From the NCBI RefSeq assembly GCF_026781265.1, contig NZ_JAKUVC010000002.1, positions 372,001-436,000 on the forward strand: 64,000 bases of DNA, written 5' to 3'. This DNA comes from Streptococcus sanguinis. Its GTDB lineage: Bacteria; Bacillota; Bacilli; Lactobacillales; Streptococcaceae. The notes beneath the pieces were generated by a model. That model did no database searches and was not told the DNA's origin. It worked only from the letters and a program-made list of their open reading frames with translations. Position numbers and translations under genes: made by a program. Shown piece after piece: positions 16,077-23,948 of this stretch. Every line of letters starts with the position of its first letter. Position 1 is the first letter of the stretch.

Positions 16077-18555
16077 GTTCTTTCTTGGAATGTAGTAAGC
16101 CAACGGAAGCCAAAAGGCTGATAATTGCTGCTCCCAAGAATGATGAATTTGTGTTTCCAGTATTTGGTAATTGATGTTTGGACACTCGAGACAAAACAGG
16201 AGTAGTCTCAGAGTTTTCAACCCTTGCAGGACTCTTCTGCTCAGAAGTTTCTGTTCCCAAAGGTGTTTGAGTATGCGTTTTTGGCTTGTAAACATAAGTG
16301 CGAACGCCATTGGCATCTGATACAGAAACGAATCCATACTCCTCAATAGTCTTAGCATCTAGCAAACCAAATTCCTCAGCTGCTAAAGGTCTTCCTTCTA
16401 CATCTACAAAGCGAGTGATTTCGATAGAAGGCTTGTCCTCAACCGGAGCATCTTTCGGTACTTCATGCACACTGGCACGATAGACATGCGTACGAATGCC
16501 GTCCTCGTCACTGCTGGATTGGTAGTCATAACCAGCGATAGTCTTAGACGCCACCAAACCACGTTCAGGATCTGATAATTCTTGACCTGATTCATCGACA
16601 AAACGAGTCATTTCCATGACTGGACGCTCTTCGCTTGGAGCGTCTGTCGGTAATTCATGAACAATTGCTCGGTAAACATGAGTGCGGATGCCGTCCTCGT
16701 CGCTGCTGGACTGGAAGTCATAGTTAGCAATACTCTTAGATGCCACTAAACCTTGCTCGGGAGCTGATAATTCATGACCTGATTCATCTACAAAACGAGT
16801 CATTTCCAAGATGGGCTTGTCTTCGCTTGGTGCATCATTTGGAAGCTGGAACTGGCTGAGTTCATACTTATAGACGATTTCTTTGGTTCTTCCCGCTTCA
16901 TACTCTCCCGCTTCATCATCATAGTATGCTAGACGAGATTTATAAGTATAGAGCTGATTCTTATAGGAAATAAGAGGTTTAGGGCTGACAGTGTATCTGG
17001 TCTTACCTGGTTGCTCATCTATAATAGGGTTAGCAATGACATTGCCCTGCTCATCTTGGTAACGGACAAGCACTTTACCTGGATCTGTCTCTCCTTCCCT
17101 GACCTTCTTAACATCTGAAAGTTTAAAGACAAAACCATCAGTTTTTACCGACCTGAAAAGTTTATCTATCTCATGTTGGTCAGGCTCATAGCCACCTACT
17201 GTATAACCCCCCGATTCATAATGTTCATCTACCTTTTTAAGTCCACCATCCGGTGTCTCTATCATCCAAGGGAAACCTGCTATTTCAATAGTATAATCTC
17301 TATCAATGTAATAGCGTGTCTTATCACCTGGTTTCATAAGATACAATTTATAGTGAAAGGTCTTTACATTATCACGTCCAAACCATGGATTAGTGAGAGA
17401 TGGGTTATTTCCTAGCCAATCAATATAAACCATATTACCAATATCGCTCTCACTTCCAAAAAAGTTATTCTTCCTATTATATTTTCCTAAATCCCAGCTT
17501 ATTGGCATCATACCGCTATAATCAAAAGGTGAGTAACGAATTACAACATCGGAATATCCATTCAGTCTTGGATCTATTATAACAGGACTTATTTCACGAT
17601 TATAAAGCGAATCATAATACTTGATTTCCTTTCCATTGAGAAAAAGTTTTTGAAAGAAAGGATTAATAGCGTGATATAAAGTACTACTTCCAGCGTCAAT
17701 TCGGAACATATCTGGGTTTTTAAGAAAGATTTGTTTAATCTCTTTCATAGATAATACTCTATTATTCGAATCAGGTAAATAAATTCTTGAAAACCCCTCC
17801 TCAAATGTCATACCTGAAACTCTTCCGAATAGCATATTCAAAAATTTGTTGATATGAATCGTATCATCTAGAGTCAAATCCAATTCTGAGCGCGGAATAA
17901 TAGCTTTTGGTATCTTAGCTACTTCTTCTGGCGTTGGATTTGGATTGAATATAGACTCCCACTTATTCAAAAAGAAGAGGGCTGTATTGTTTTGAATAAG
18001 TGATTGTTCCGGATATATATTGCTTGAAGGAACTTCATAAAAATTTTCATCTCTAACAAGATTTAAATTTTCTACTTGCTTCAAATCAATGTATTTAAAG
18101 ACACCATCTATCTTACGTATAGCATAAGCATAATCATACTTTTTGGCTGCCTCTTCTATTTGCTCTACCGACTGCATCTCTGGCATAACAGAGGTCATGG
18201 TTGCAGCCTTAGTTATCTCATCTCTCTCTCCCTTGGTATGATAGTCATAAAATTCTTGAGCTAACTGTTTGATTTCAGGAGAGACTTGAGCCACGCCATT
18301 CTCCCCTTGTTCTGAAATGGTCAGACCAGAAGATCCCTCAGTCTGATTTGGGGTATTTTTGATTGTCCCATCATTTGGCAGTTCTTGATTGACAGGAGGA
18401 GTCGCTTGGTTATTCTGGACTTGATTCCCCTCTGTTTCACTAGCTACTTCCTCAGCCTGCACAGCCACTGCCATGGTCCCAGCAAGCAGCAAGGACAAAG
18501 GAATGGGGACTAATTTCAATCCCATTTCTACTTTTTTCCCTAAAGTCTTTTTCAT
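16066..18555 (-). CDS. LPXTG-anchored surface protein with MucBP-like and three tandem repeat modules
   Basis: 829-residue cell wall protein. The signal peptide is about residues 1-34 (MKKTLGKKVEMGLKLVPIP..., ending VQAEE). Residues 35-100 are low-complexity and Gln/Asn/Thr-rich. Residues 100-490 form a large domain that I do not recognise. Residues 493-565 (VLVRYQDEQGNVIAN...) resemble a MucBP repeat. Three 64-65-residue repeats start near 568, 633 and 697 (APSEERPVMEMTRFVDESG..., ...DEDGIRTHVYRA). The sorting signal is LPNTG at 796-800, then a hydrophobic segment and KKERKK. The gene begins 12 bases after a glycosyltransferase gene, with its ribosome binding site overlapping that stop, so the two are coupled. 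An adhesin role is inferred; the ligand is unknown. Confidence 0.88.
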   Translation of the reverse strand: MKKTLGKKVEMGLKLVPIPLSLLLAGTMAVAVQAEEVASETEGNQVQNNQATPPVNQELPNDGTIKNTPNQTEGSSGLTISEQGENGVAQVSPEIKQLAQEFYDYHTKGERDEITKAATMTSVMPEMQSVEQIEEAAKKYDYAYAIRKIDGVFKYIDLKQVENLNLVRDENFYEVPSSNIYPEQSLIQNNTALFFLNKWESIFNPNPTPEEVAKIPKAIIPRSELDLTLDDTIHINKFLNMLFGRVSGMTFEEGFSRIYLPDSNNRVLSMKEIKQIFLKNPDMFRIDAGSSTLYHAINPFFQKLFLNGKEIKYYDSLYNREISPVIIDPRLNGYSDVVIRYSPFDYSGMMPISWDLGKYNRKNNFFGSESDIGNMVYIDWLGNNPSLTNPWFGRDNVKTFHYKLYLMKPGDKTRYYIDRDYTIEIAGFPWMIETPDGGLKKVDEHYESGGYTVGGYEPDQHEIDKLFRSVKTDGFVFKLSDVKKVREGETDPGKVLVRYQDEQGNVIANPIIDEQPGKTRYTVSPKPLISYKNQLYTYKSRLAYYDDEAGEYEAGRTKEIVYKYELSQFQLPNDAPSEDKPILEMTRFVDESGHELSAPEQGLVASKSIANYDFQSSSDEDGIRTHVYRAIVHELPTDAPSEERPVMEMTRFVDESGQELSDPERGLVASKTIAGYDYQSSSDEDGIRTHVYRASVHEVPKDAPVEDKPSIEITRFVDVEGRPLAAEEFGLLDAKTIEEYGFVSVSDANGVRTYVYKPKTHTQTPLGTETSEQKSPARVENSETTPVLSRVSKHQLPNTGNTNSSFLGAAIISLLASVGLLHSKKERKK

Positions 18556-18567
18556 CTTCTTCTCCTT

Positions 18568-19683
18568 TTAATCTCCTATTTTAGATAATTTAAAAACTTT
18601 TTCCCATAGATTGACTAGTAATTCTTTGTGATAACGATTGGCAAGTTCTTTGGATCTTGCCGAAAACCCCCTCCATTCTTTTTCTCCAAATTGGCTAAAC
18701 TGCTCCAGATAGGCTATATATTGATTAGCGTCATTATGCGGTATCAGCCAGCCATTCTCTCCATGCTTAATATAAGCGCGATTGGCATAACGCACATCCA
18801 AACCTATCAGAGGCAAGCCATTGACCAAAGCCTCATAGAGTGATGTCGCAAAGGCTTCCGATAAAGAGGTGCTGATATAGGCATCATAAGCTTGATAAGG
18901 CACCTGAGACTGATATCCCTTAAAATGAACCATATCTTCCAAATCATTGAGCTGAACTACATCTTGCAGCATAGCCATATCTGAACCATCTCCATAGATA
19001 TCTAACCTAAATTGCTCATACCTTTTAAATTTCAGCAAAGCCATGATTTTCAGCAATAACAGAACATTTTTCTCCTCAGACAAACGACTGACTGTCACCA
19101 AGCGAATCTCCTTAGGATCAAAGACTCTCTCTCTTGGATATTGGACTACTTGATCTGCATAGGTTGTTGGAATAAAGAGGGCCTTATCCCTCATCTTTTG
19201 AGGTAGATAAGCCTCTTGGCCTTCCCCAACTAAAACCAAAAAGTCTAACACATCCTGATCCAGCCAGCTCATCACCTTTTTATTTAACTCTTGTCCGAGG
19301 GCAATCATATGATCCTGATGAAGGACGCGACCTACATGAAAATCTTGCCCACGTCTCAAGAGAATATTTTCTGGAATATCCAGACGCTCCATTATCAGCC
19401 AGTCTTCTGGCTCAAGCTCCTCCTCAGCAAACTCCTGCAGGCTCCTACCAGCTAATTCTAAGCCCAGAAAACGGACTTTACTCCTATCAATTCCCAAGGC
19501 TTCATAACTGTCCAACACAATCTGCCTAGAAGAGGCATTAGCATATATATCTGTATCCGCTTCAGAAACCCACAATTCATAAGGAACTTTCATTTCTTCA
19601 AAAAGTTCAAATCGATTGCGGAGGGCAATGTCAATCCCAAACGCTCTAGAACGGATACAAGCATCCACACAAACTACTTTCAT
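18568..19683 (-). CDS. GT4-like glycosyltransferase, probable partner of the adjacent surface protein
   Basis: 371-residue GT-B fold protein with no membrane segment. The C-terminal half has RLVTVSRLSEEKNVLLLLKIM and the donor-binding motif SEAFATSLYEALVNGLPLIG with ENGWLIPHND, typical of family GT4. The N-terminal acceptor half (residues 1-190) has no obvious specific signature. It is the first gene of a two-gene operon with the LPXTG protein downstream (12-base gap). Glycosylation of that Ser/Thr-containing protein before export is the simplest inference, but wall-polymer glycosylation is possible. ATG 19683. Confidence 0.83.
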   Translation of the reverse strand: MKVVCVDACIRSRAFGIDIALRNRFELFEEMKVPYELWVSEADTDIYANASSRQIVLDSYEALGIDRSKVRFLGLELAGRSLQEFAEEELEPEDWLIMERLDIPENILLRRGQDFHVGRVLHQDHMIALGQELNKKVMSWLDQDVLDFLVLVGEGQEAYLPQKMRDKALFIPTTYADQVVQYPRERVFDPKEIRLVTVSRLSEEKNVLLLLKIMALLKFKRYEQFRLDIYGDGSDMAMLQDVVQLNDLEDMVHFKGYQSQVPYQAYDAYISTSLSEAFATSLYEALVNGLPLIGLDVRYANRAYIKHGENGWLIPHNDANQYIAYLEQFSQFGEKEWRGFSARSKELANRYHKELLVNLWEKVFKLSKIGD

Positions 19684-19708
19684 TTTCTCCCTTTTAACCT
19701 AAAGTAAT

Positions 19709-19737
19709 TCTATATAATAATATCTCACAACTTACAA
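19709..19737 (-). promoter_or_regulatory. Predicted promoter of the glycosyltransferase-surface protein operon
   Basis: Minus strand TTGTAA (19732-19737), 17-base spacer, TATAGA (19709-19714). Confidence 0.4.
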
Positions 19738-19742
19738 TTTTA

Positions 19743-19756
19743 TGCAAGCGTTTCAG
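19743..19756. promoter_or_regulatory. Weak cre-like half site upstream of the glycosyltransferase promoter
   Basis: TGCAAGCGTTTCAG matches the left half of the cre consensus fully (TGNAARCG) but not the right half. It lies directly upstream of the predicted -35. Confidence 0.22.
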
Positions 19757-19780
19757 ATGATTTTTTAAAAATTTGATTTC

Positions 19781-20818
19781 TCAATCCACCAAGCCACTCC
19801 TTAGATAAGCATCCACCATACGCTCTGTCGCAACGACTGAATCGATATGAGTTCGCTCATATGAGTGGCTGGATTCGATGCCAGCGCCTAACAGGGCATG
19901 CTTGACTTCTGCTCCTGCACTCATGGCTGCAGAGGCATCTGACCCATAGAATGGATAGATGTCTAGTTTGTAAGGAATGTCCTGCTCCTTGGCTAAATTT
20001 ACCAAATGCTGGCGGAAGCCATAGTGATAAGGTCCTGATGCATCCTTGACACAGATGGAAACCGTGTATTCATCCGTTTGCTGATCGTCACCCATAGCCC
20101 CCATATCAACCGCCAAGTACTCTACCGCTTGCTCCGGCAGGCTAGAATTAGCCCCATGACCAACCTCTTCAAAGACACTGAAAGCAAAATGAGTCGTCAC
20201 CGGCAGCTGAATATTTTCCTCTTTATAGATGCGCAAAAGATTGAGCAAAATAGCTGCGCTGACCTTGTCGTCCAGAAAGCGGGACTTGATGAAGCCTGAC
20301 TTGGTAACTGTGGTTCGCGGATCGAAAGAAATAAAATCACCGACTTCGATTCCTAAATCCCGCGTTTCTTTCTCACTTGTCACCTTTTCGTCCAAACGGA
20401 CTTCCATATTGTCCTGAGTTCGCTCAACCGTCCCAGCATCCTTGTAAACATGGCAGGAAGTCTGGTGAACTAAGATAGTCCCACTGATAGTCTTTCCACT
20501 GCTGGACAAATGGACCAGACAATTTTCTCCTTCAATCATGTTCCAAGGGAAACCGCCAATCCGATCCAGCTTGAGACGACCGTCAGACTTAATAGCCCGA
20601 ACAATAGCCCCCAGTGTATCCACATGGGCAGTCACTACCCGATGCTGGGCGTCATTTTCCCCCTTAACCACAGCATGAACGCCGCCTTTATTGGTCCGGA
20701 CAGGCTCATAGCCCAATCCCTCCAACGTGTGTACCAAATAGTCTGCCACCTCAGCCGTAAAGCCTGTTGGGGAAGGGATAACCGTTAATTCTTGTAAATA
20801 TTGAACAGTTTGATTCAC
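19781..20818 (-). CDS. M42-family metallo-aminopeptidase
   Basis: 345-residue cytoplasmic peptidase of the M42 (FrvX/tetrahedral aminopeptidase) family with two metal sites. Metal and catalytic residues appear in TAHVDTLGAIVRAI (His, Asp), SRFLDDKVSAAIL (bridging Asp), FEEVGHGA (catalytic Glu pair), AVDMGAMGDD and SSHSYERTH (final His). PepA, the glutamyl aminopeptidase, is the best known streptococcal relative, but this N-terminus (MNQTVQYLQELTVIPSPTG) differs from the PepA sequence I recall, so it is probably a second M42 enzyme. It has its own promoter-like TATAAT on the minus strand at 20844-20849. Confidence 0.87.
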   Translation of the reverse strand: MNQTVQYLQELTVIPSPTGFTAEVADYLVHTLEGLGYEPVRTNKGGVHAVVKGENDAQHRVVTAHVDTLGAIVRAIKSDGRLKLDRIGGFPWNMIEGENCLVHLSSSGKTISGTILVHQTSCHVYKDAGTVERTQDNMEVRLDEKVTSEKETRDLGIEVGDFISFDPRTTVTKSGFIKSRFLDDKVSAAILLNLLRIYKEENIQLPVTTHFAFSVFEEVGHGANSSLPEQAVEYLAVDMGAMGDDQQTDEYTVSICVKDASGPYHYGFRQHLVNLAKEQDIPYKLDIYPFYGSDASAAMSAGAEVKHALLGAGIESSHSYERTHIDSVVATERMVDAYLRSGLVD

Positions 20819-20843
20819 AAATGTCTCCTCATCGTTTTTCTTT

Positions 20844-20871
20844 ATTATAGCACAAAGAAAGCCTGAGCAAA
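20844..20871 (-). promoter_or_regulatory. Predicted promoter of the M42 aminopeptidase gene
   Basis: Minus strand TTTGCT (20866-20871), 16-base spacer, TATAAT (20844-20849). An AAAGCCTG/CAGGCTTT inverted repeat (20858-20890) surrounds the -35. Confidence 0.4.
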
Positions 20872-20937
20872 TAGATTTTCAGCAGGCTTTTAATGATTTT
20901 GAGAAATTATGACACCTCAATTACTATCGCCGTACTT

Positions 20938-21018
20938 CTACTCCTTCTCCACCTGAACTTCAATCTTTTGCAAATCCCAAAAGAAGAGATTACCCAGAAA
21001 ACCTAAAAGCAAAAACAT
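20938..21018 (-). pseudogene. Possible remnant of a membrane protein gene
   Basis: A 26-codon frame in the 324-base gap between two genes reads MFLLLGFLGNLFFWDLQKIE then VQVEKE and stop. It looks like the last transmembrane segment and tail of a larger membrane protein. No ribosome binding site precedes the ATG and no homologous frame continues upstream. Apart from this, the predicted promoter and the terminator at 21098-21129, I see nothing else in 20819-21142. Confidence 0.25.
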
Positions 21019-21097
21019 CCATTCGAATGACTGCTTATTTTAGAGTTTATAAATTTAACCGTCAGTACATTATCAAGGATAGATGATGACAAAGACA

Positions 21098-21129
21098 AGA
21101 AAAAATCATCTCAGCTAGCTGAGATGATT
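21098..21129 (-). terminator. Terminator of the SHIRT-domain adhesin gene
   Basis: A perfect 26-base palindrome (arms AATCATCTCAGCT 21104-21116 and AGCTGAGATGATT 21117-21129) followed on the minus strand by six U, 14 bases past the stop codon. Confidence 0.85.
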
Positions 21130-21142
21130 CGTTTGGCTAATA

Positions 21143-23560
21143 TTAATTAGCTTTTTTGAAACGATAGACAAGAGCTGATAAAAGAATCAGAGCAAATCCT
21201 GCTGCTATCGCAAAGATAGATGTTTCACTGCCAGTTTTCGGCAAAACTTTTTTGCCAGTTGCTGATCCACGAACATCTTTTCCATCTTTATCTGACGAAT
21301 TACCCGGGGTTCCATCAGTCGATCTAACTGGTTTGTCACCAGATGATGACGGTGGTGTCGAATCTGAAGAAGATGGTGGTGGTGTTGGTCCTTGTGGACG
21401 TCTAGCTTCAAATGTCCATGTGCCTGTAAATTTGACATCTGCACCTGCAATAGTTTTACTATCTGCGTCATATTTGAGGAATTTCCAAGTACCATCACTT
21501 GCTTCAACAGTTTTCTTAGCTGGCTGAACCGCTTGAACAGCAGCACCGTCAGCATATTCAGTGGCATCATTTGGTAATAATGCTGTGACCTCTGCTGGCA
21601 AGCTACGGTTCGGATCTGCACTTACAAATTCATAAGTTGCCTTATATTTCGGTGCTGGAGTGAAATTCCATTTTCCGGTAAACTTAAGATCCTTATCTGC
21701 TACAGTCTGGCTATTCGTTTCCGCATAGCCTTCGAAAGTCCATGTGCCTTCAGTAACTGTAACACTTGTTTTAGCAGGCTGCTTAGCGTCTACATTAGTA
21801 CCACTAGTGTAGCGATTAGCATCTGCTGGAAGCAAATCTGTTACTTCTTTTGGCAGATTTGGATAGGCTGCATTGCTGCTGAGAAACTCATAGCTAACAC
21901 CAAAGTCTTTATAAGTGTTTGTGAATACTGGATTATTTCCTTCGACGGTAGCTTCCAACTTGCCCTTGCTTGCGGTCACTGTGACAGTCACTGTATGTTC
22001 TGTACTGTCATAAGTCACTCCAGCTTCATTTCCAGCTACTTCCGTCAGCTTGTAAGTATAAGTGCCTTCTTTATCATAGTTGATTCCAAGGAACTTGATA
22101 TTACCATTGGCATCGTTAGCTGCTTGAAGCTCCAAGTTATTTCCGCCAACCTCAGTTAGTTTGAAAGTATACTTTTCAGCTTCAAGTGCTTTACCATCCA
22201 GAACTTTCTTAGCGGTAATCGCTGCAGTTGCTGGCTCTAACTTGTATGTATTGGTAAAAGCATCACGGTCATAGGTAACCGCTGCTGTCTTAACGCCGTT
22301 ATTGTCTGTTACAGTAACAGTAACATTGATGTCTGAATTGGCATCGTTTGTCACACCTGGCAGATTGCTTGCGCGTTCACGAATGACGTAGTTAAAGGTT
22401 CCTTCTTTTTTGAAACGAAGTTTCTTAAAGGTTACGGCACCCGCTTTATTGGTCACCGTTTGGACAACTTTATCGTTGTCATCCTTATTAATCAAATCAA
22501 AAGTAAATTCACCATCCTCCAAATTACGGCCAGTCAATTCCTTTTTGACTTTGAAGATAACTTCATCAGAACGGGTACCTTCCCCGACACCATCAAGAGT
22601 TGTCAAAGGCGCAAATGGACGTGCTAACAAATCAGGCATCTTTTGCCCATTAGATGTAACGGTTACATCGTTAAAGGCTTTTTTGGTTACCTTATCTACT
22701 GGCTCAGTCAAACGGGTCCGGTAGATAACATAAATACCTCTTCCACTCAAATCCCCAGCATTAACTGTGAAATGATTGGAGTCTGTAATTGAAACGACAT
22801 CGCTCGGGTTAAAGGATTTACGTGTGCCAGAAGCACCTTCCCACTCAGTAAAGTAGTAACCTGTAATCCCTGTATCTTCATCCAATTCTTGGTCTTCTGG
22901 AATAGCGTCCTCAATGACAACTTGACCAAGATTTTGGACATCGCGATTGACACGGATACGCCAGTTGACGTAGTTTGGATCCTTAGAATCCTGAACACCC
23001 CACTTGGAATAACCTTGAGGCTCCTCATCAACCTTGATGCGCTTCAGCCTATAGGTTCTAGCACCTGGGAAATTAACTTCTTGCTCTTGGTCATAAGGCA
23101 TATTATCAGCCCAAACCACTGTGAAAGAAGATTGAATAAGCTTGGTATCTGGCATTTTCGCAAAATACTCAGCATTTGTGACAGTAATGGTTACTGTATT
23201 TGTAACTGGATCTGTCACCAACTTGGCAACAACAGTGCCATCCGGTGCGCTTATGTTTTCCTCCAAAGTTCGCTCAATTTTGAACTGTGATGGAACACGA
23301 TAAACCATGGTATCACCATTATTTAATACTTTGCTATCTGCAAATGTATAGGTCGGTGCAATGTAAAATTTACCTTCACCGTAGCCAGTATCCTTTAAAG
23401 GATTAGTATTAATAGTGACGTTTGTAGTTAGTTGATAGTCGCCATCACCTAACTCTGCAGCAGAAACCCTAGGACTTGAGCTTAACAAGGGAAGAAAGGT
23501 TGATACCAAAAGCAGCAAAGTCATCAGAGCATGAGACACTTTATGATAAGTTTGTTTCAC
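21143..23560 (-). CDS. LPXTG adhesin with adhesive head, pilin isopeptide domains and SHIRT domains
   Basis: 805-residue wall-anchored protein. Signal peptide about 1-35 (ends RVSAAE). Residues about 40-310 are a beta-rich adhesin head, resembling the Ig-like fold of collagen/fibrinogen-binding MSCRAMMs. Residues about 330-440 and 440-550 are two pilin isopeptide-linkage domains (KKVLDGKALEAEKYTFKL..., GTYTYKLTEVAGNEAGVTYD). Residues about 553-640 and 642-720 are two SHIRT domains (YEFVSADPNRSLPAEVTALLP..., ...DVKFTGTWTF). A Pro/Ser-rich stretch leads to LPKTG at 773-777 with a membrane segment and FKKAN. SHIRT arrays act as rods of variable length in related streptococcal 'periscope' proteins. 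Initiation is at GTG 23558-23560 after AAGGAGGA. Ligand unknown. Confidence 0.87.
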   Translation of the reverse strand: MKQTYHKVSHALMTLLLLVSTFLPLLSSSPRVSAAELGDGDYQLTTNVTINTNPLKDTGYGEGKFYIAPTYTFADSKVLNNGDTMVYRVPSQFKIERTLEENISAPDGTVVAKLVTDPVTNTVTITVTNAEYFAKMPDTKLIQSSFTVVWADNMPYDQEQEVNFPGARTYRLKRIKVDEEPQGYSKWGVQDSKDPNYVNWRIRVNRDVQNLGQVVIEDAIPEDQELDEDTGITGYYFTEWEGASGTRKSFNPSDVVSITDSNHFTVNAGDLSGRGIYVIYRTRLTEPVDKVTKKAFNDVTVTSNGQKMPDLLARPFAPLTTLDGVGEGTRSDEVIFKVKKELTGRNLEDGEFTFDLINKDDNDKVVQTVTNKAGAVTFKKLRFKKEGTFNYVIRERASNLPGVTNDANSDINVTVTVTDNNGVKTAAVTYDRDAFTNTYKLEPATAAITAKKVLDGKALEAEKYTFKLTEVGGNNLELQAANDANGNIKFLGINYDKEGTYTYKLTEVAGNEAGVTYDSTEHTVTVTVTASKGKLEATVEGNNPVFTNTYKDFGVSYEFLSSNAAYPNLPKEVTDLLPADANRYTSGTNVDAKQPAKTSVTVTEGTWTFEGYAETNSQTVADKDLKFTGKWNFTPAPKYKATYEFVSADPNRSLPAEVTALLPNDATEYADGAAVQAVQPAKKTVEASDGTWKFLKYDADSKTIAGADVKFTGTWTFEARRPQGPTPPPSSSDSTPPSSSGDKPVRSTDGTPGNSSDKDGKDVRGSATGKKVLPKTGSETSIFAIAAGFALILLSALVYRFKKAN

Positions 23561-23743
23561 CTTGAATGCGGTCCTCCTTCTTTTTAAATTTTATTTTTGA
23601 CAAATGCTGGCAGGCACACCATCACCTGTCTACCCCCTCATTTTCAGTCGGTTCTAAATTAAGATTTATTACCAAACTAAAAATGAATGTGTTTGTATAT
23701 GATAAGCAAATATGACATATACATATCAATTATAACATAAAAT

Positions 23744-23771
23744 ATTATAATTTACGCCTTGTAAACTACAA
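23744..23771 (-). promoter_or_regulatory. Predicted promoter of the SHIRT-domain adhesin gene
   Basis: Minus strand TTGTAG (23766-23771), 16-base spacer, TATAAT (23744-23749). The 388-base gap 23561-23948 is very AT-rich; besides this and the terminator at 23886-23921 I see no gene or repeat in it. Confidence 0.4.
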
Positions 23772-23885
23772 TTTTTATTAGCATTTATCTGTTCTTTGTC
23801 TACTTTCATTACAAAAAAGTTACAAATTATTTTTTTAATCTAACTCGGATGGATTATTATTGTTTTATTAGAAATAAATAGCAGA

Positions 23886-23921
23886 AAAAATACCTAGACT
23901 TTTTACAGTCTAGGCATTTTT
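23886..23921. terminator. Terminator of the M26 protease gene
   Basis: CCTAGACT (23893-23900) pairs with AGTCTAGG (23907-23914), extended by A-T pairs. A and T tracts on both sides give terminator character on either strand. It lies about 28 bases beyond the protease stop. Confidence 0.75.
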
Positions 23922-23948
23922 AAACATATACGGAAAACAACTTATTGC

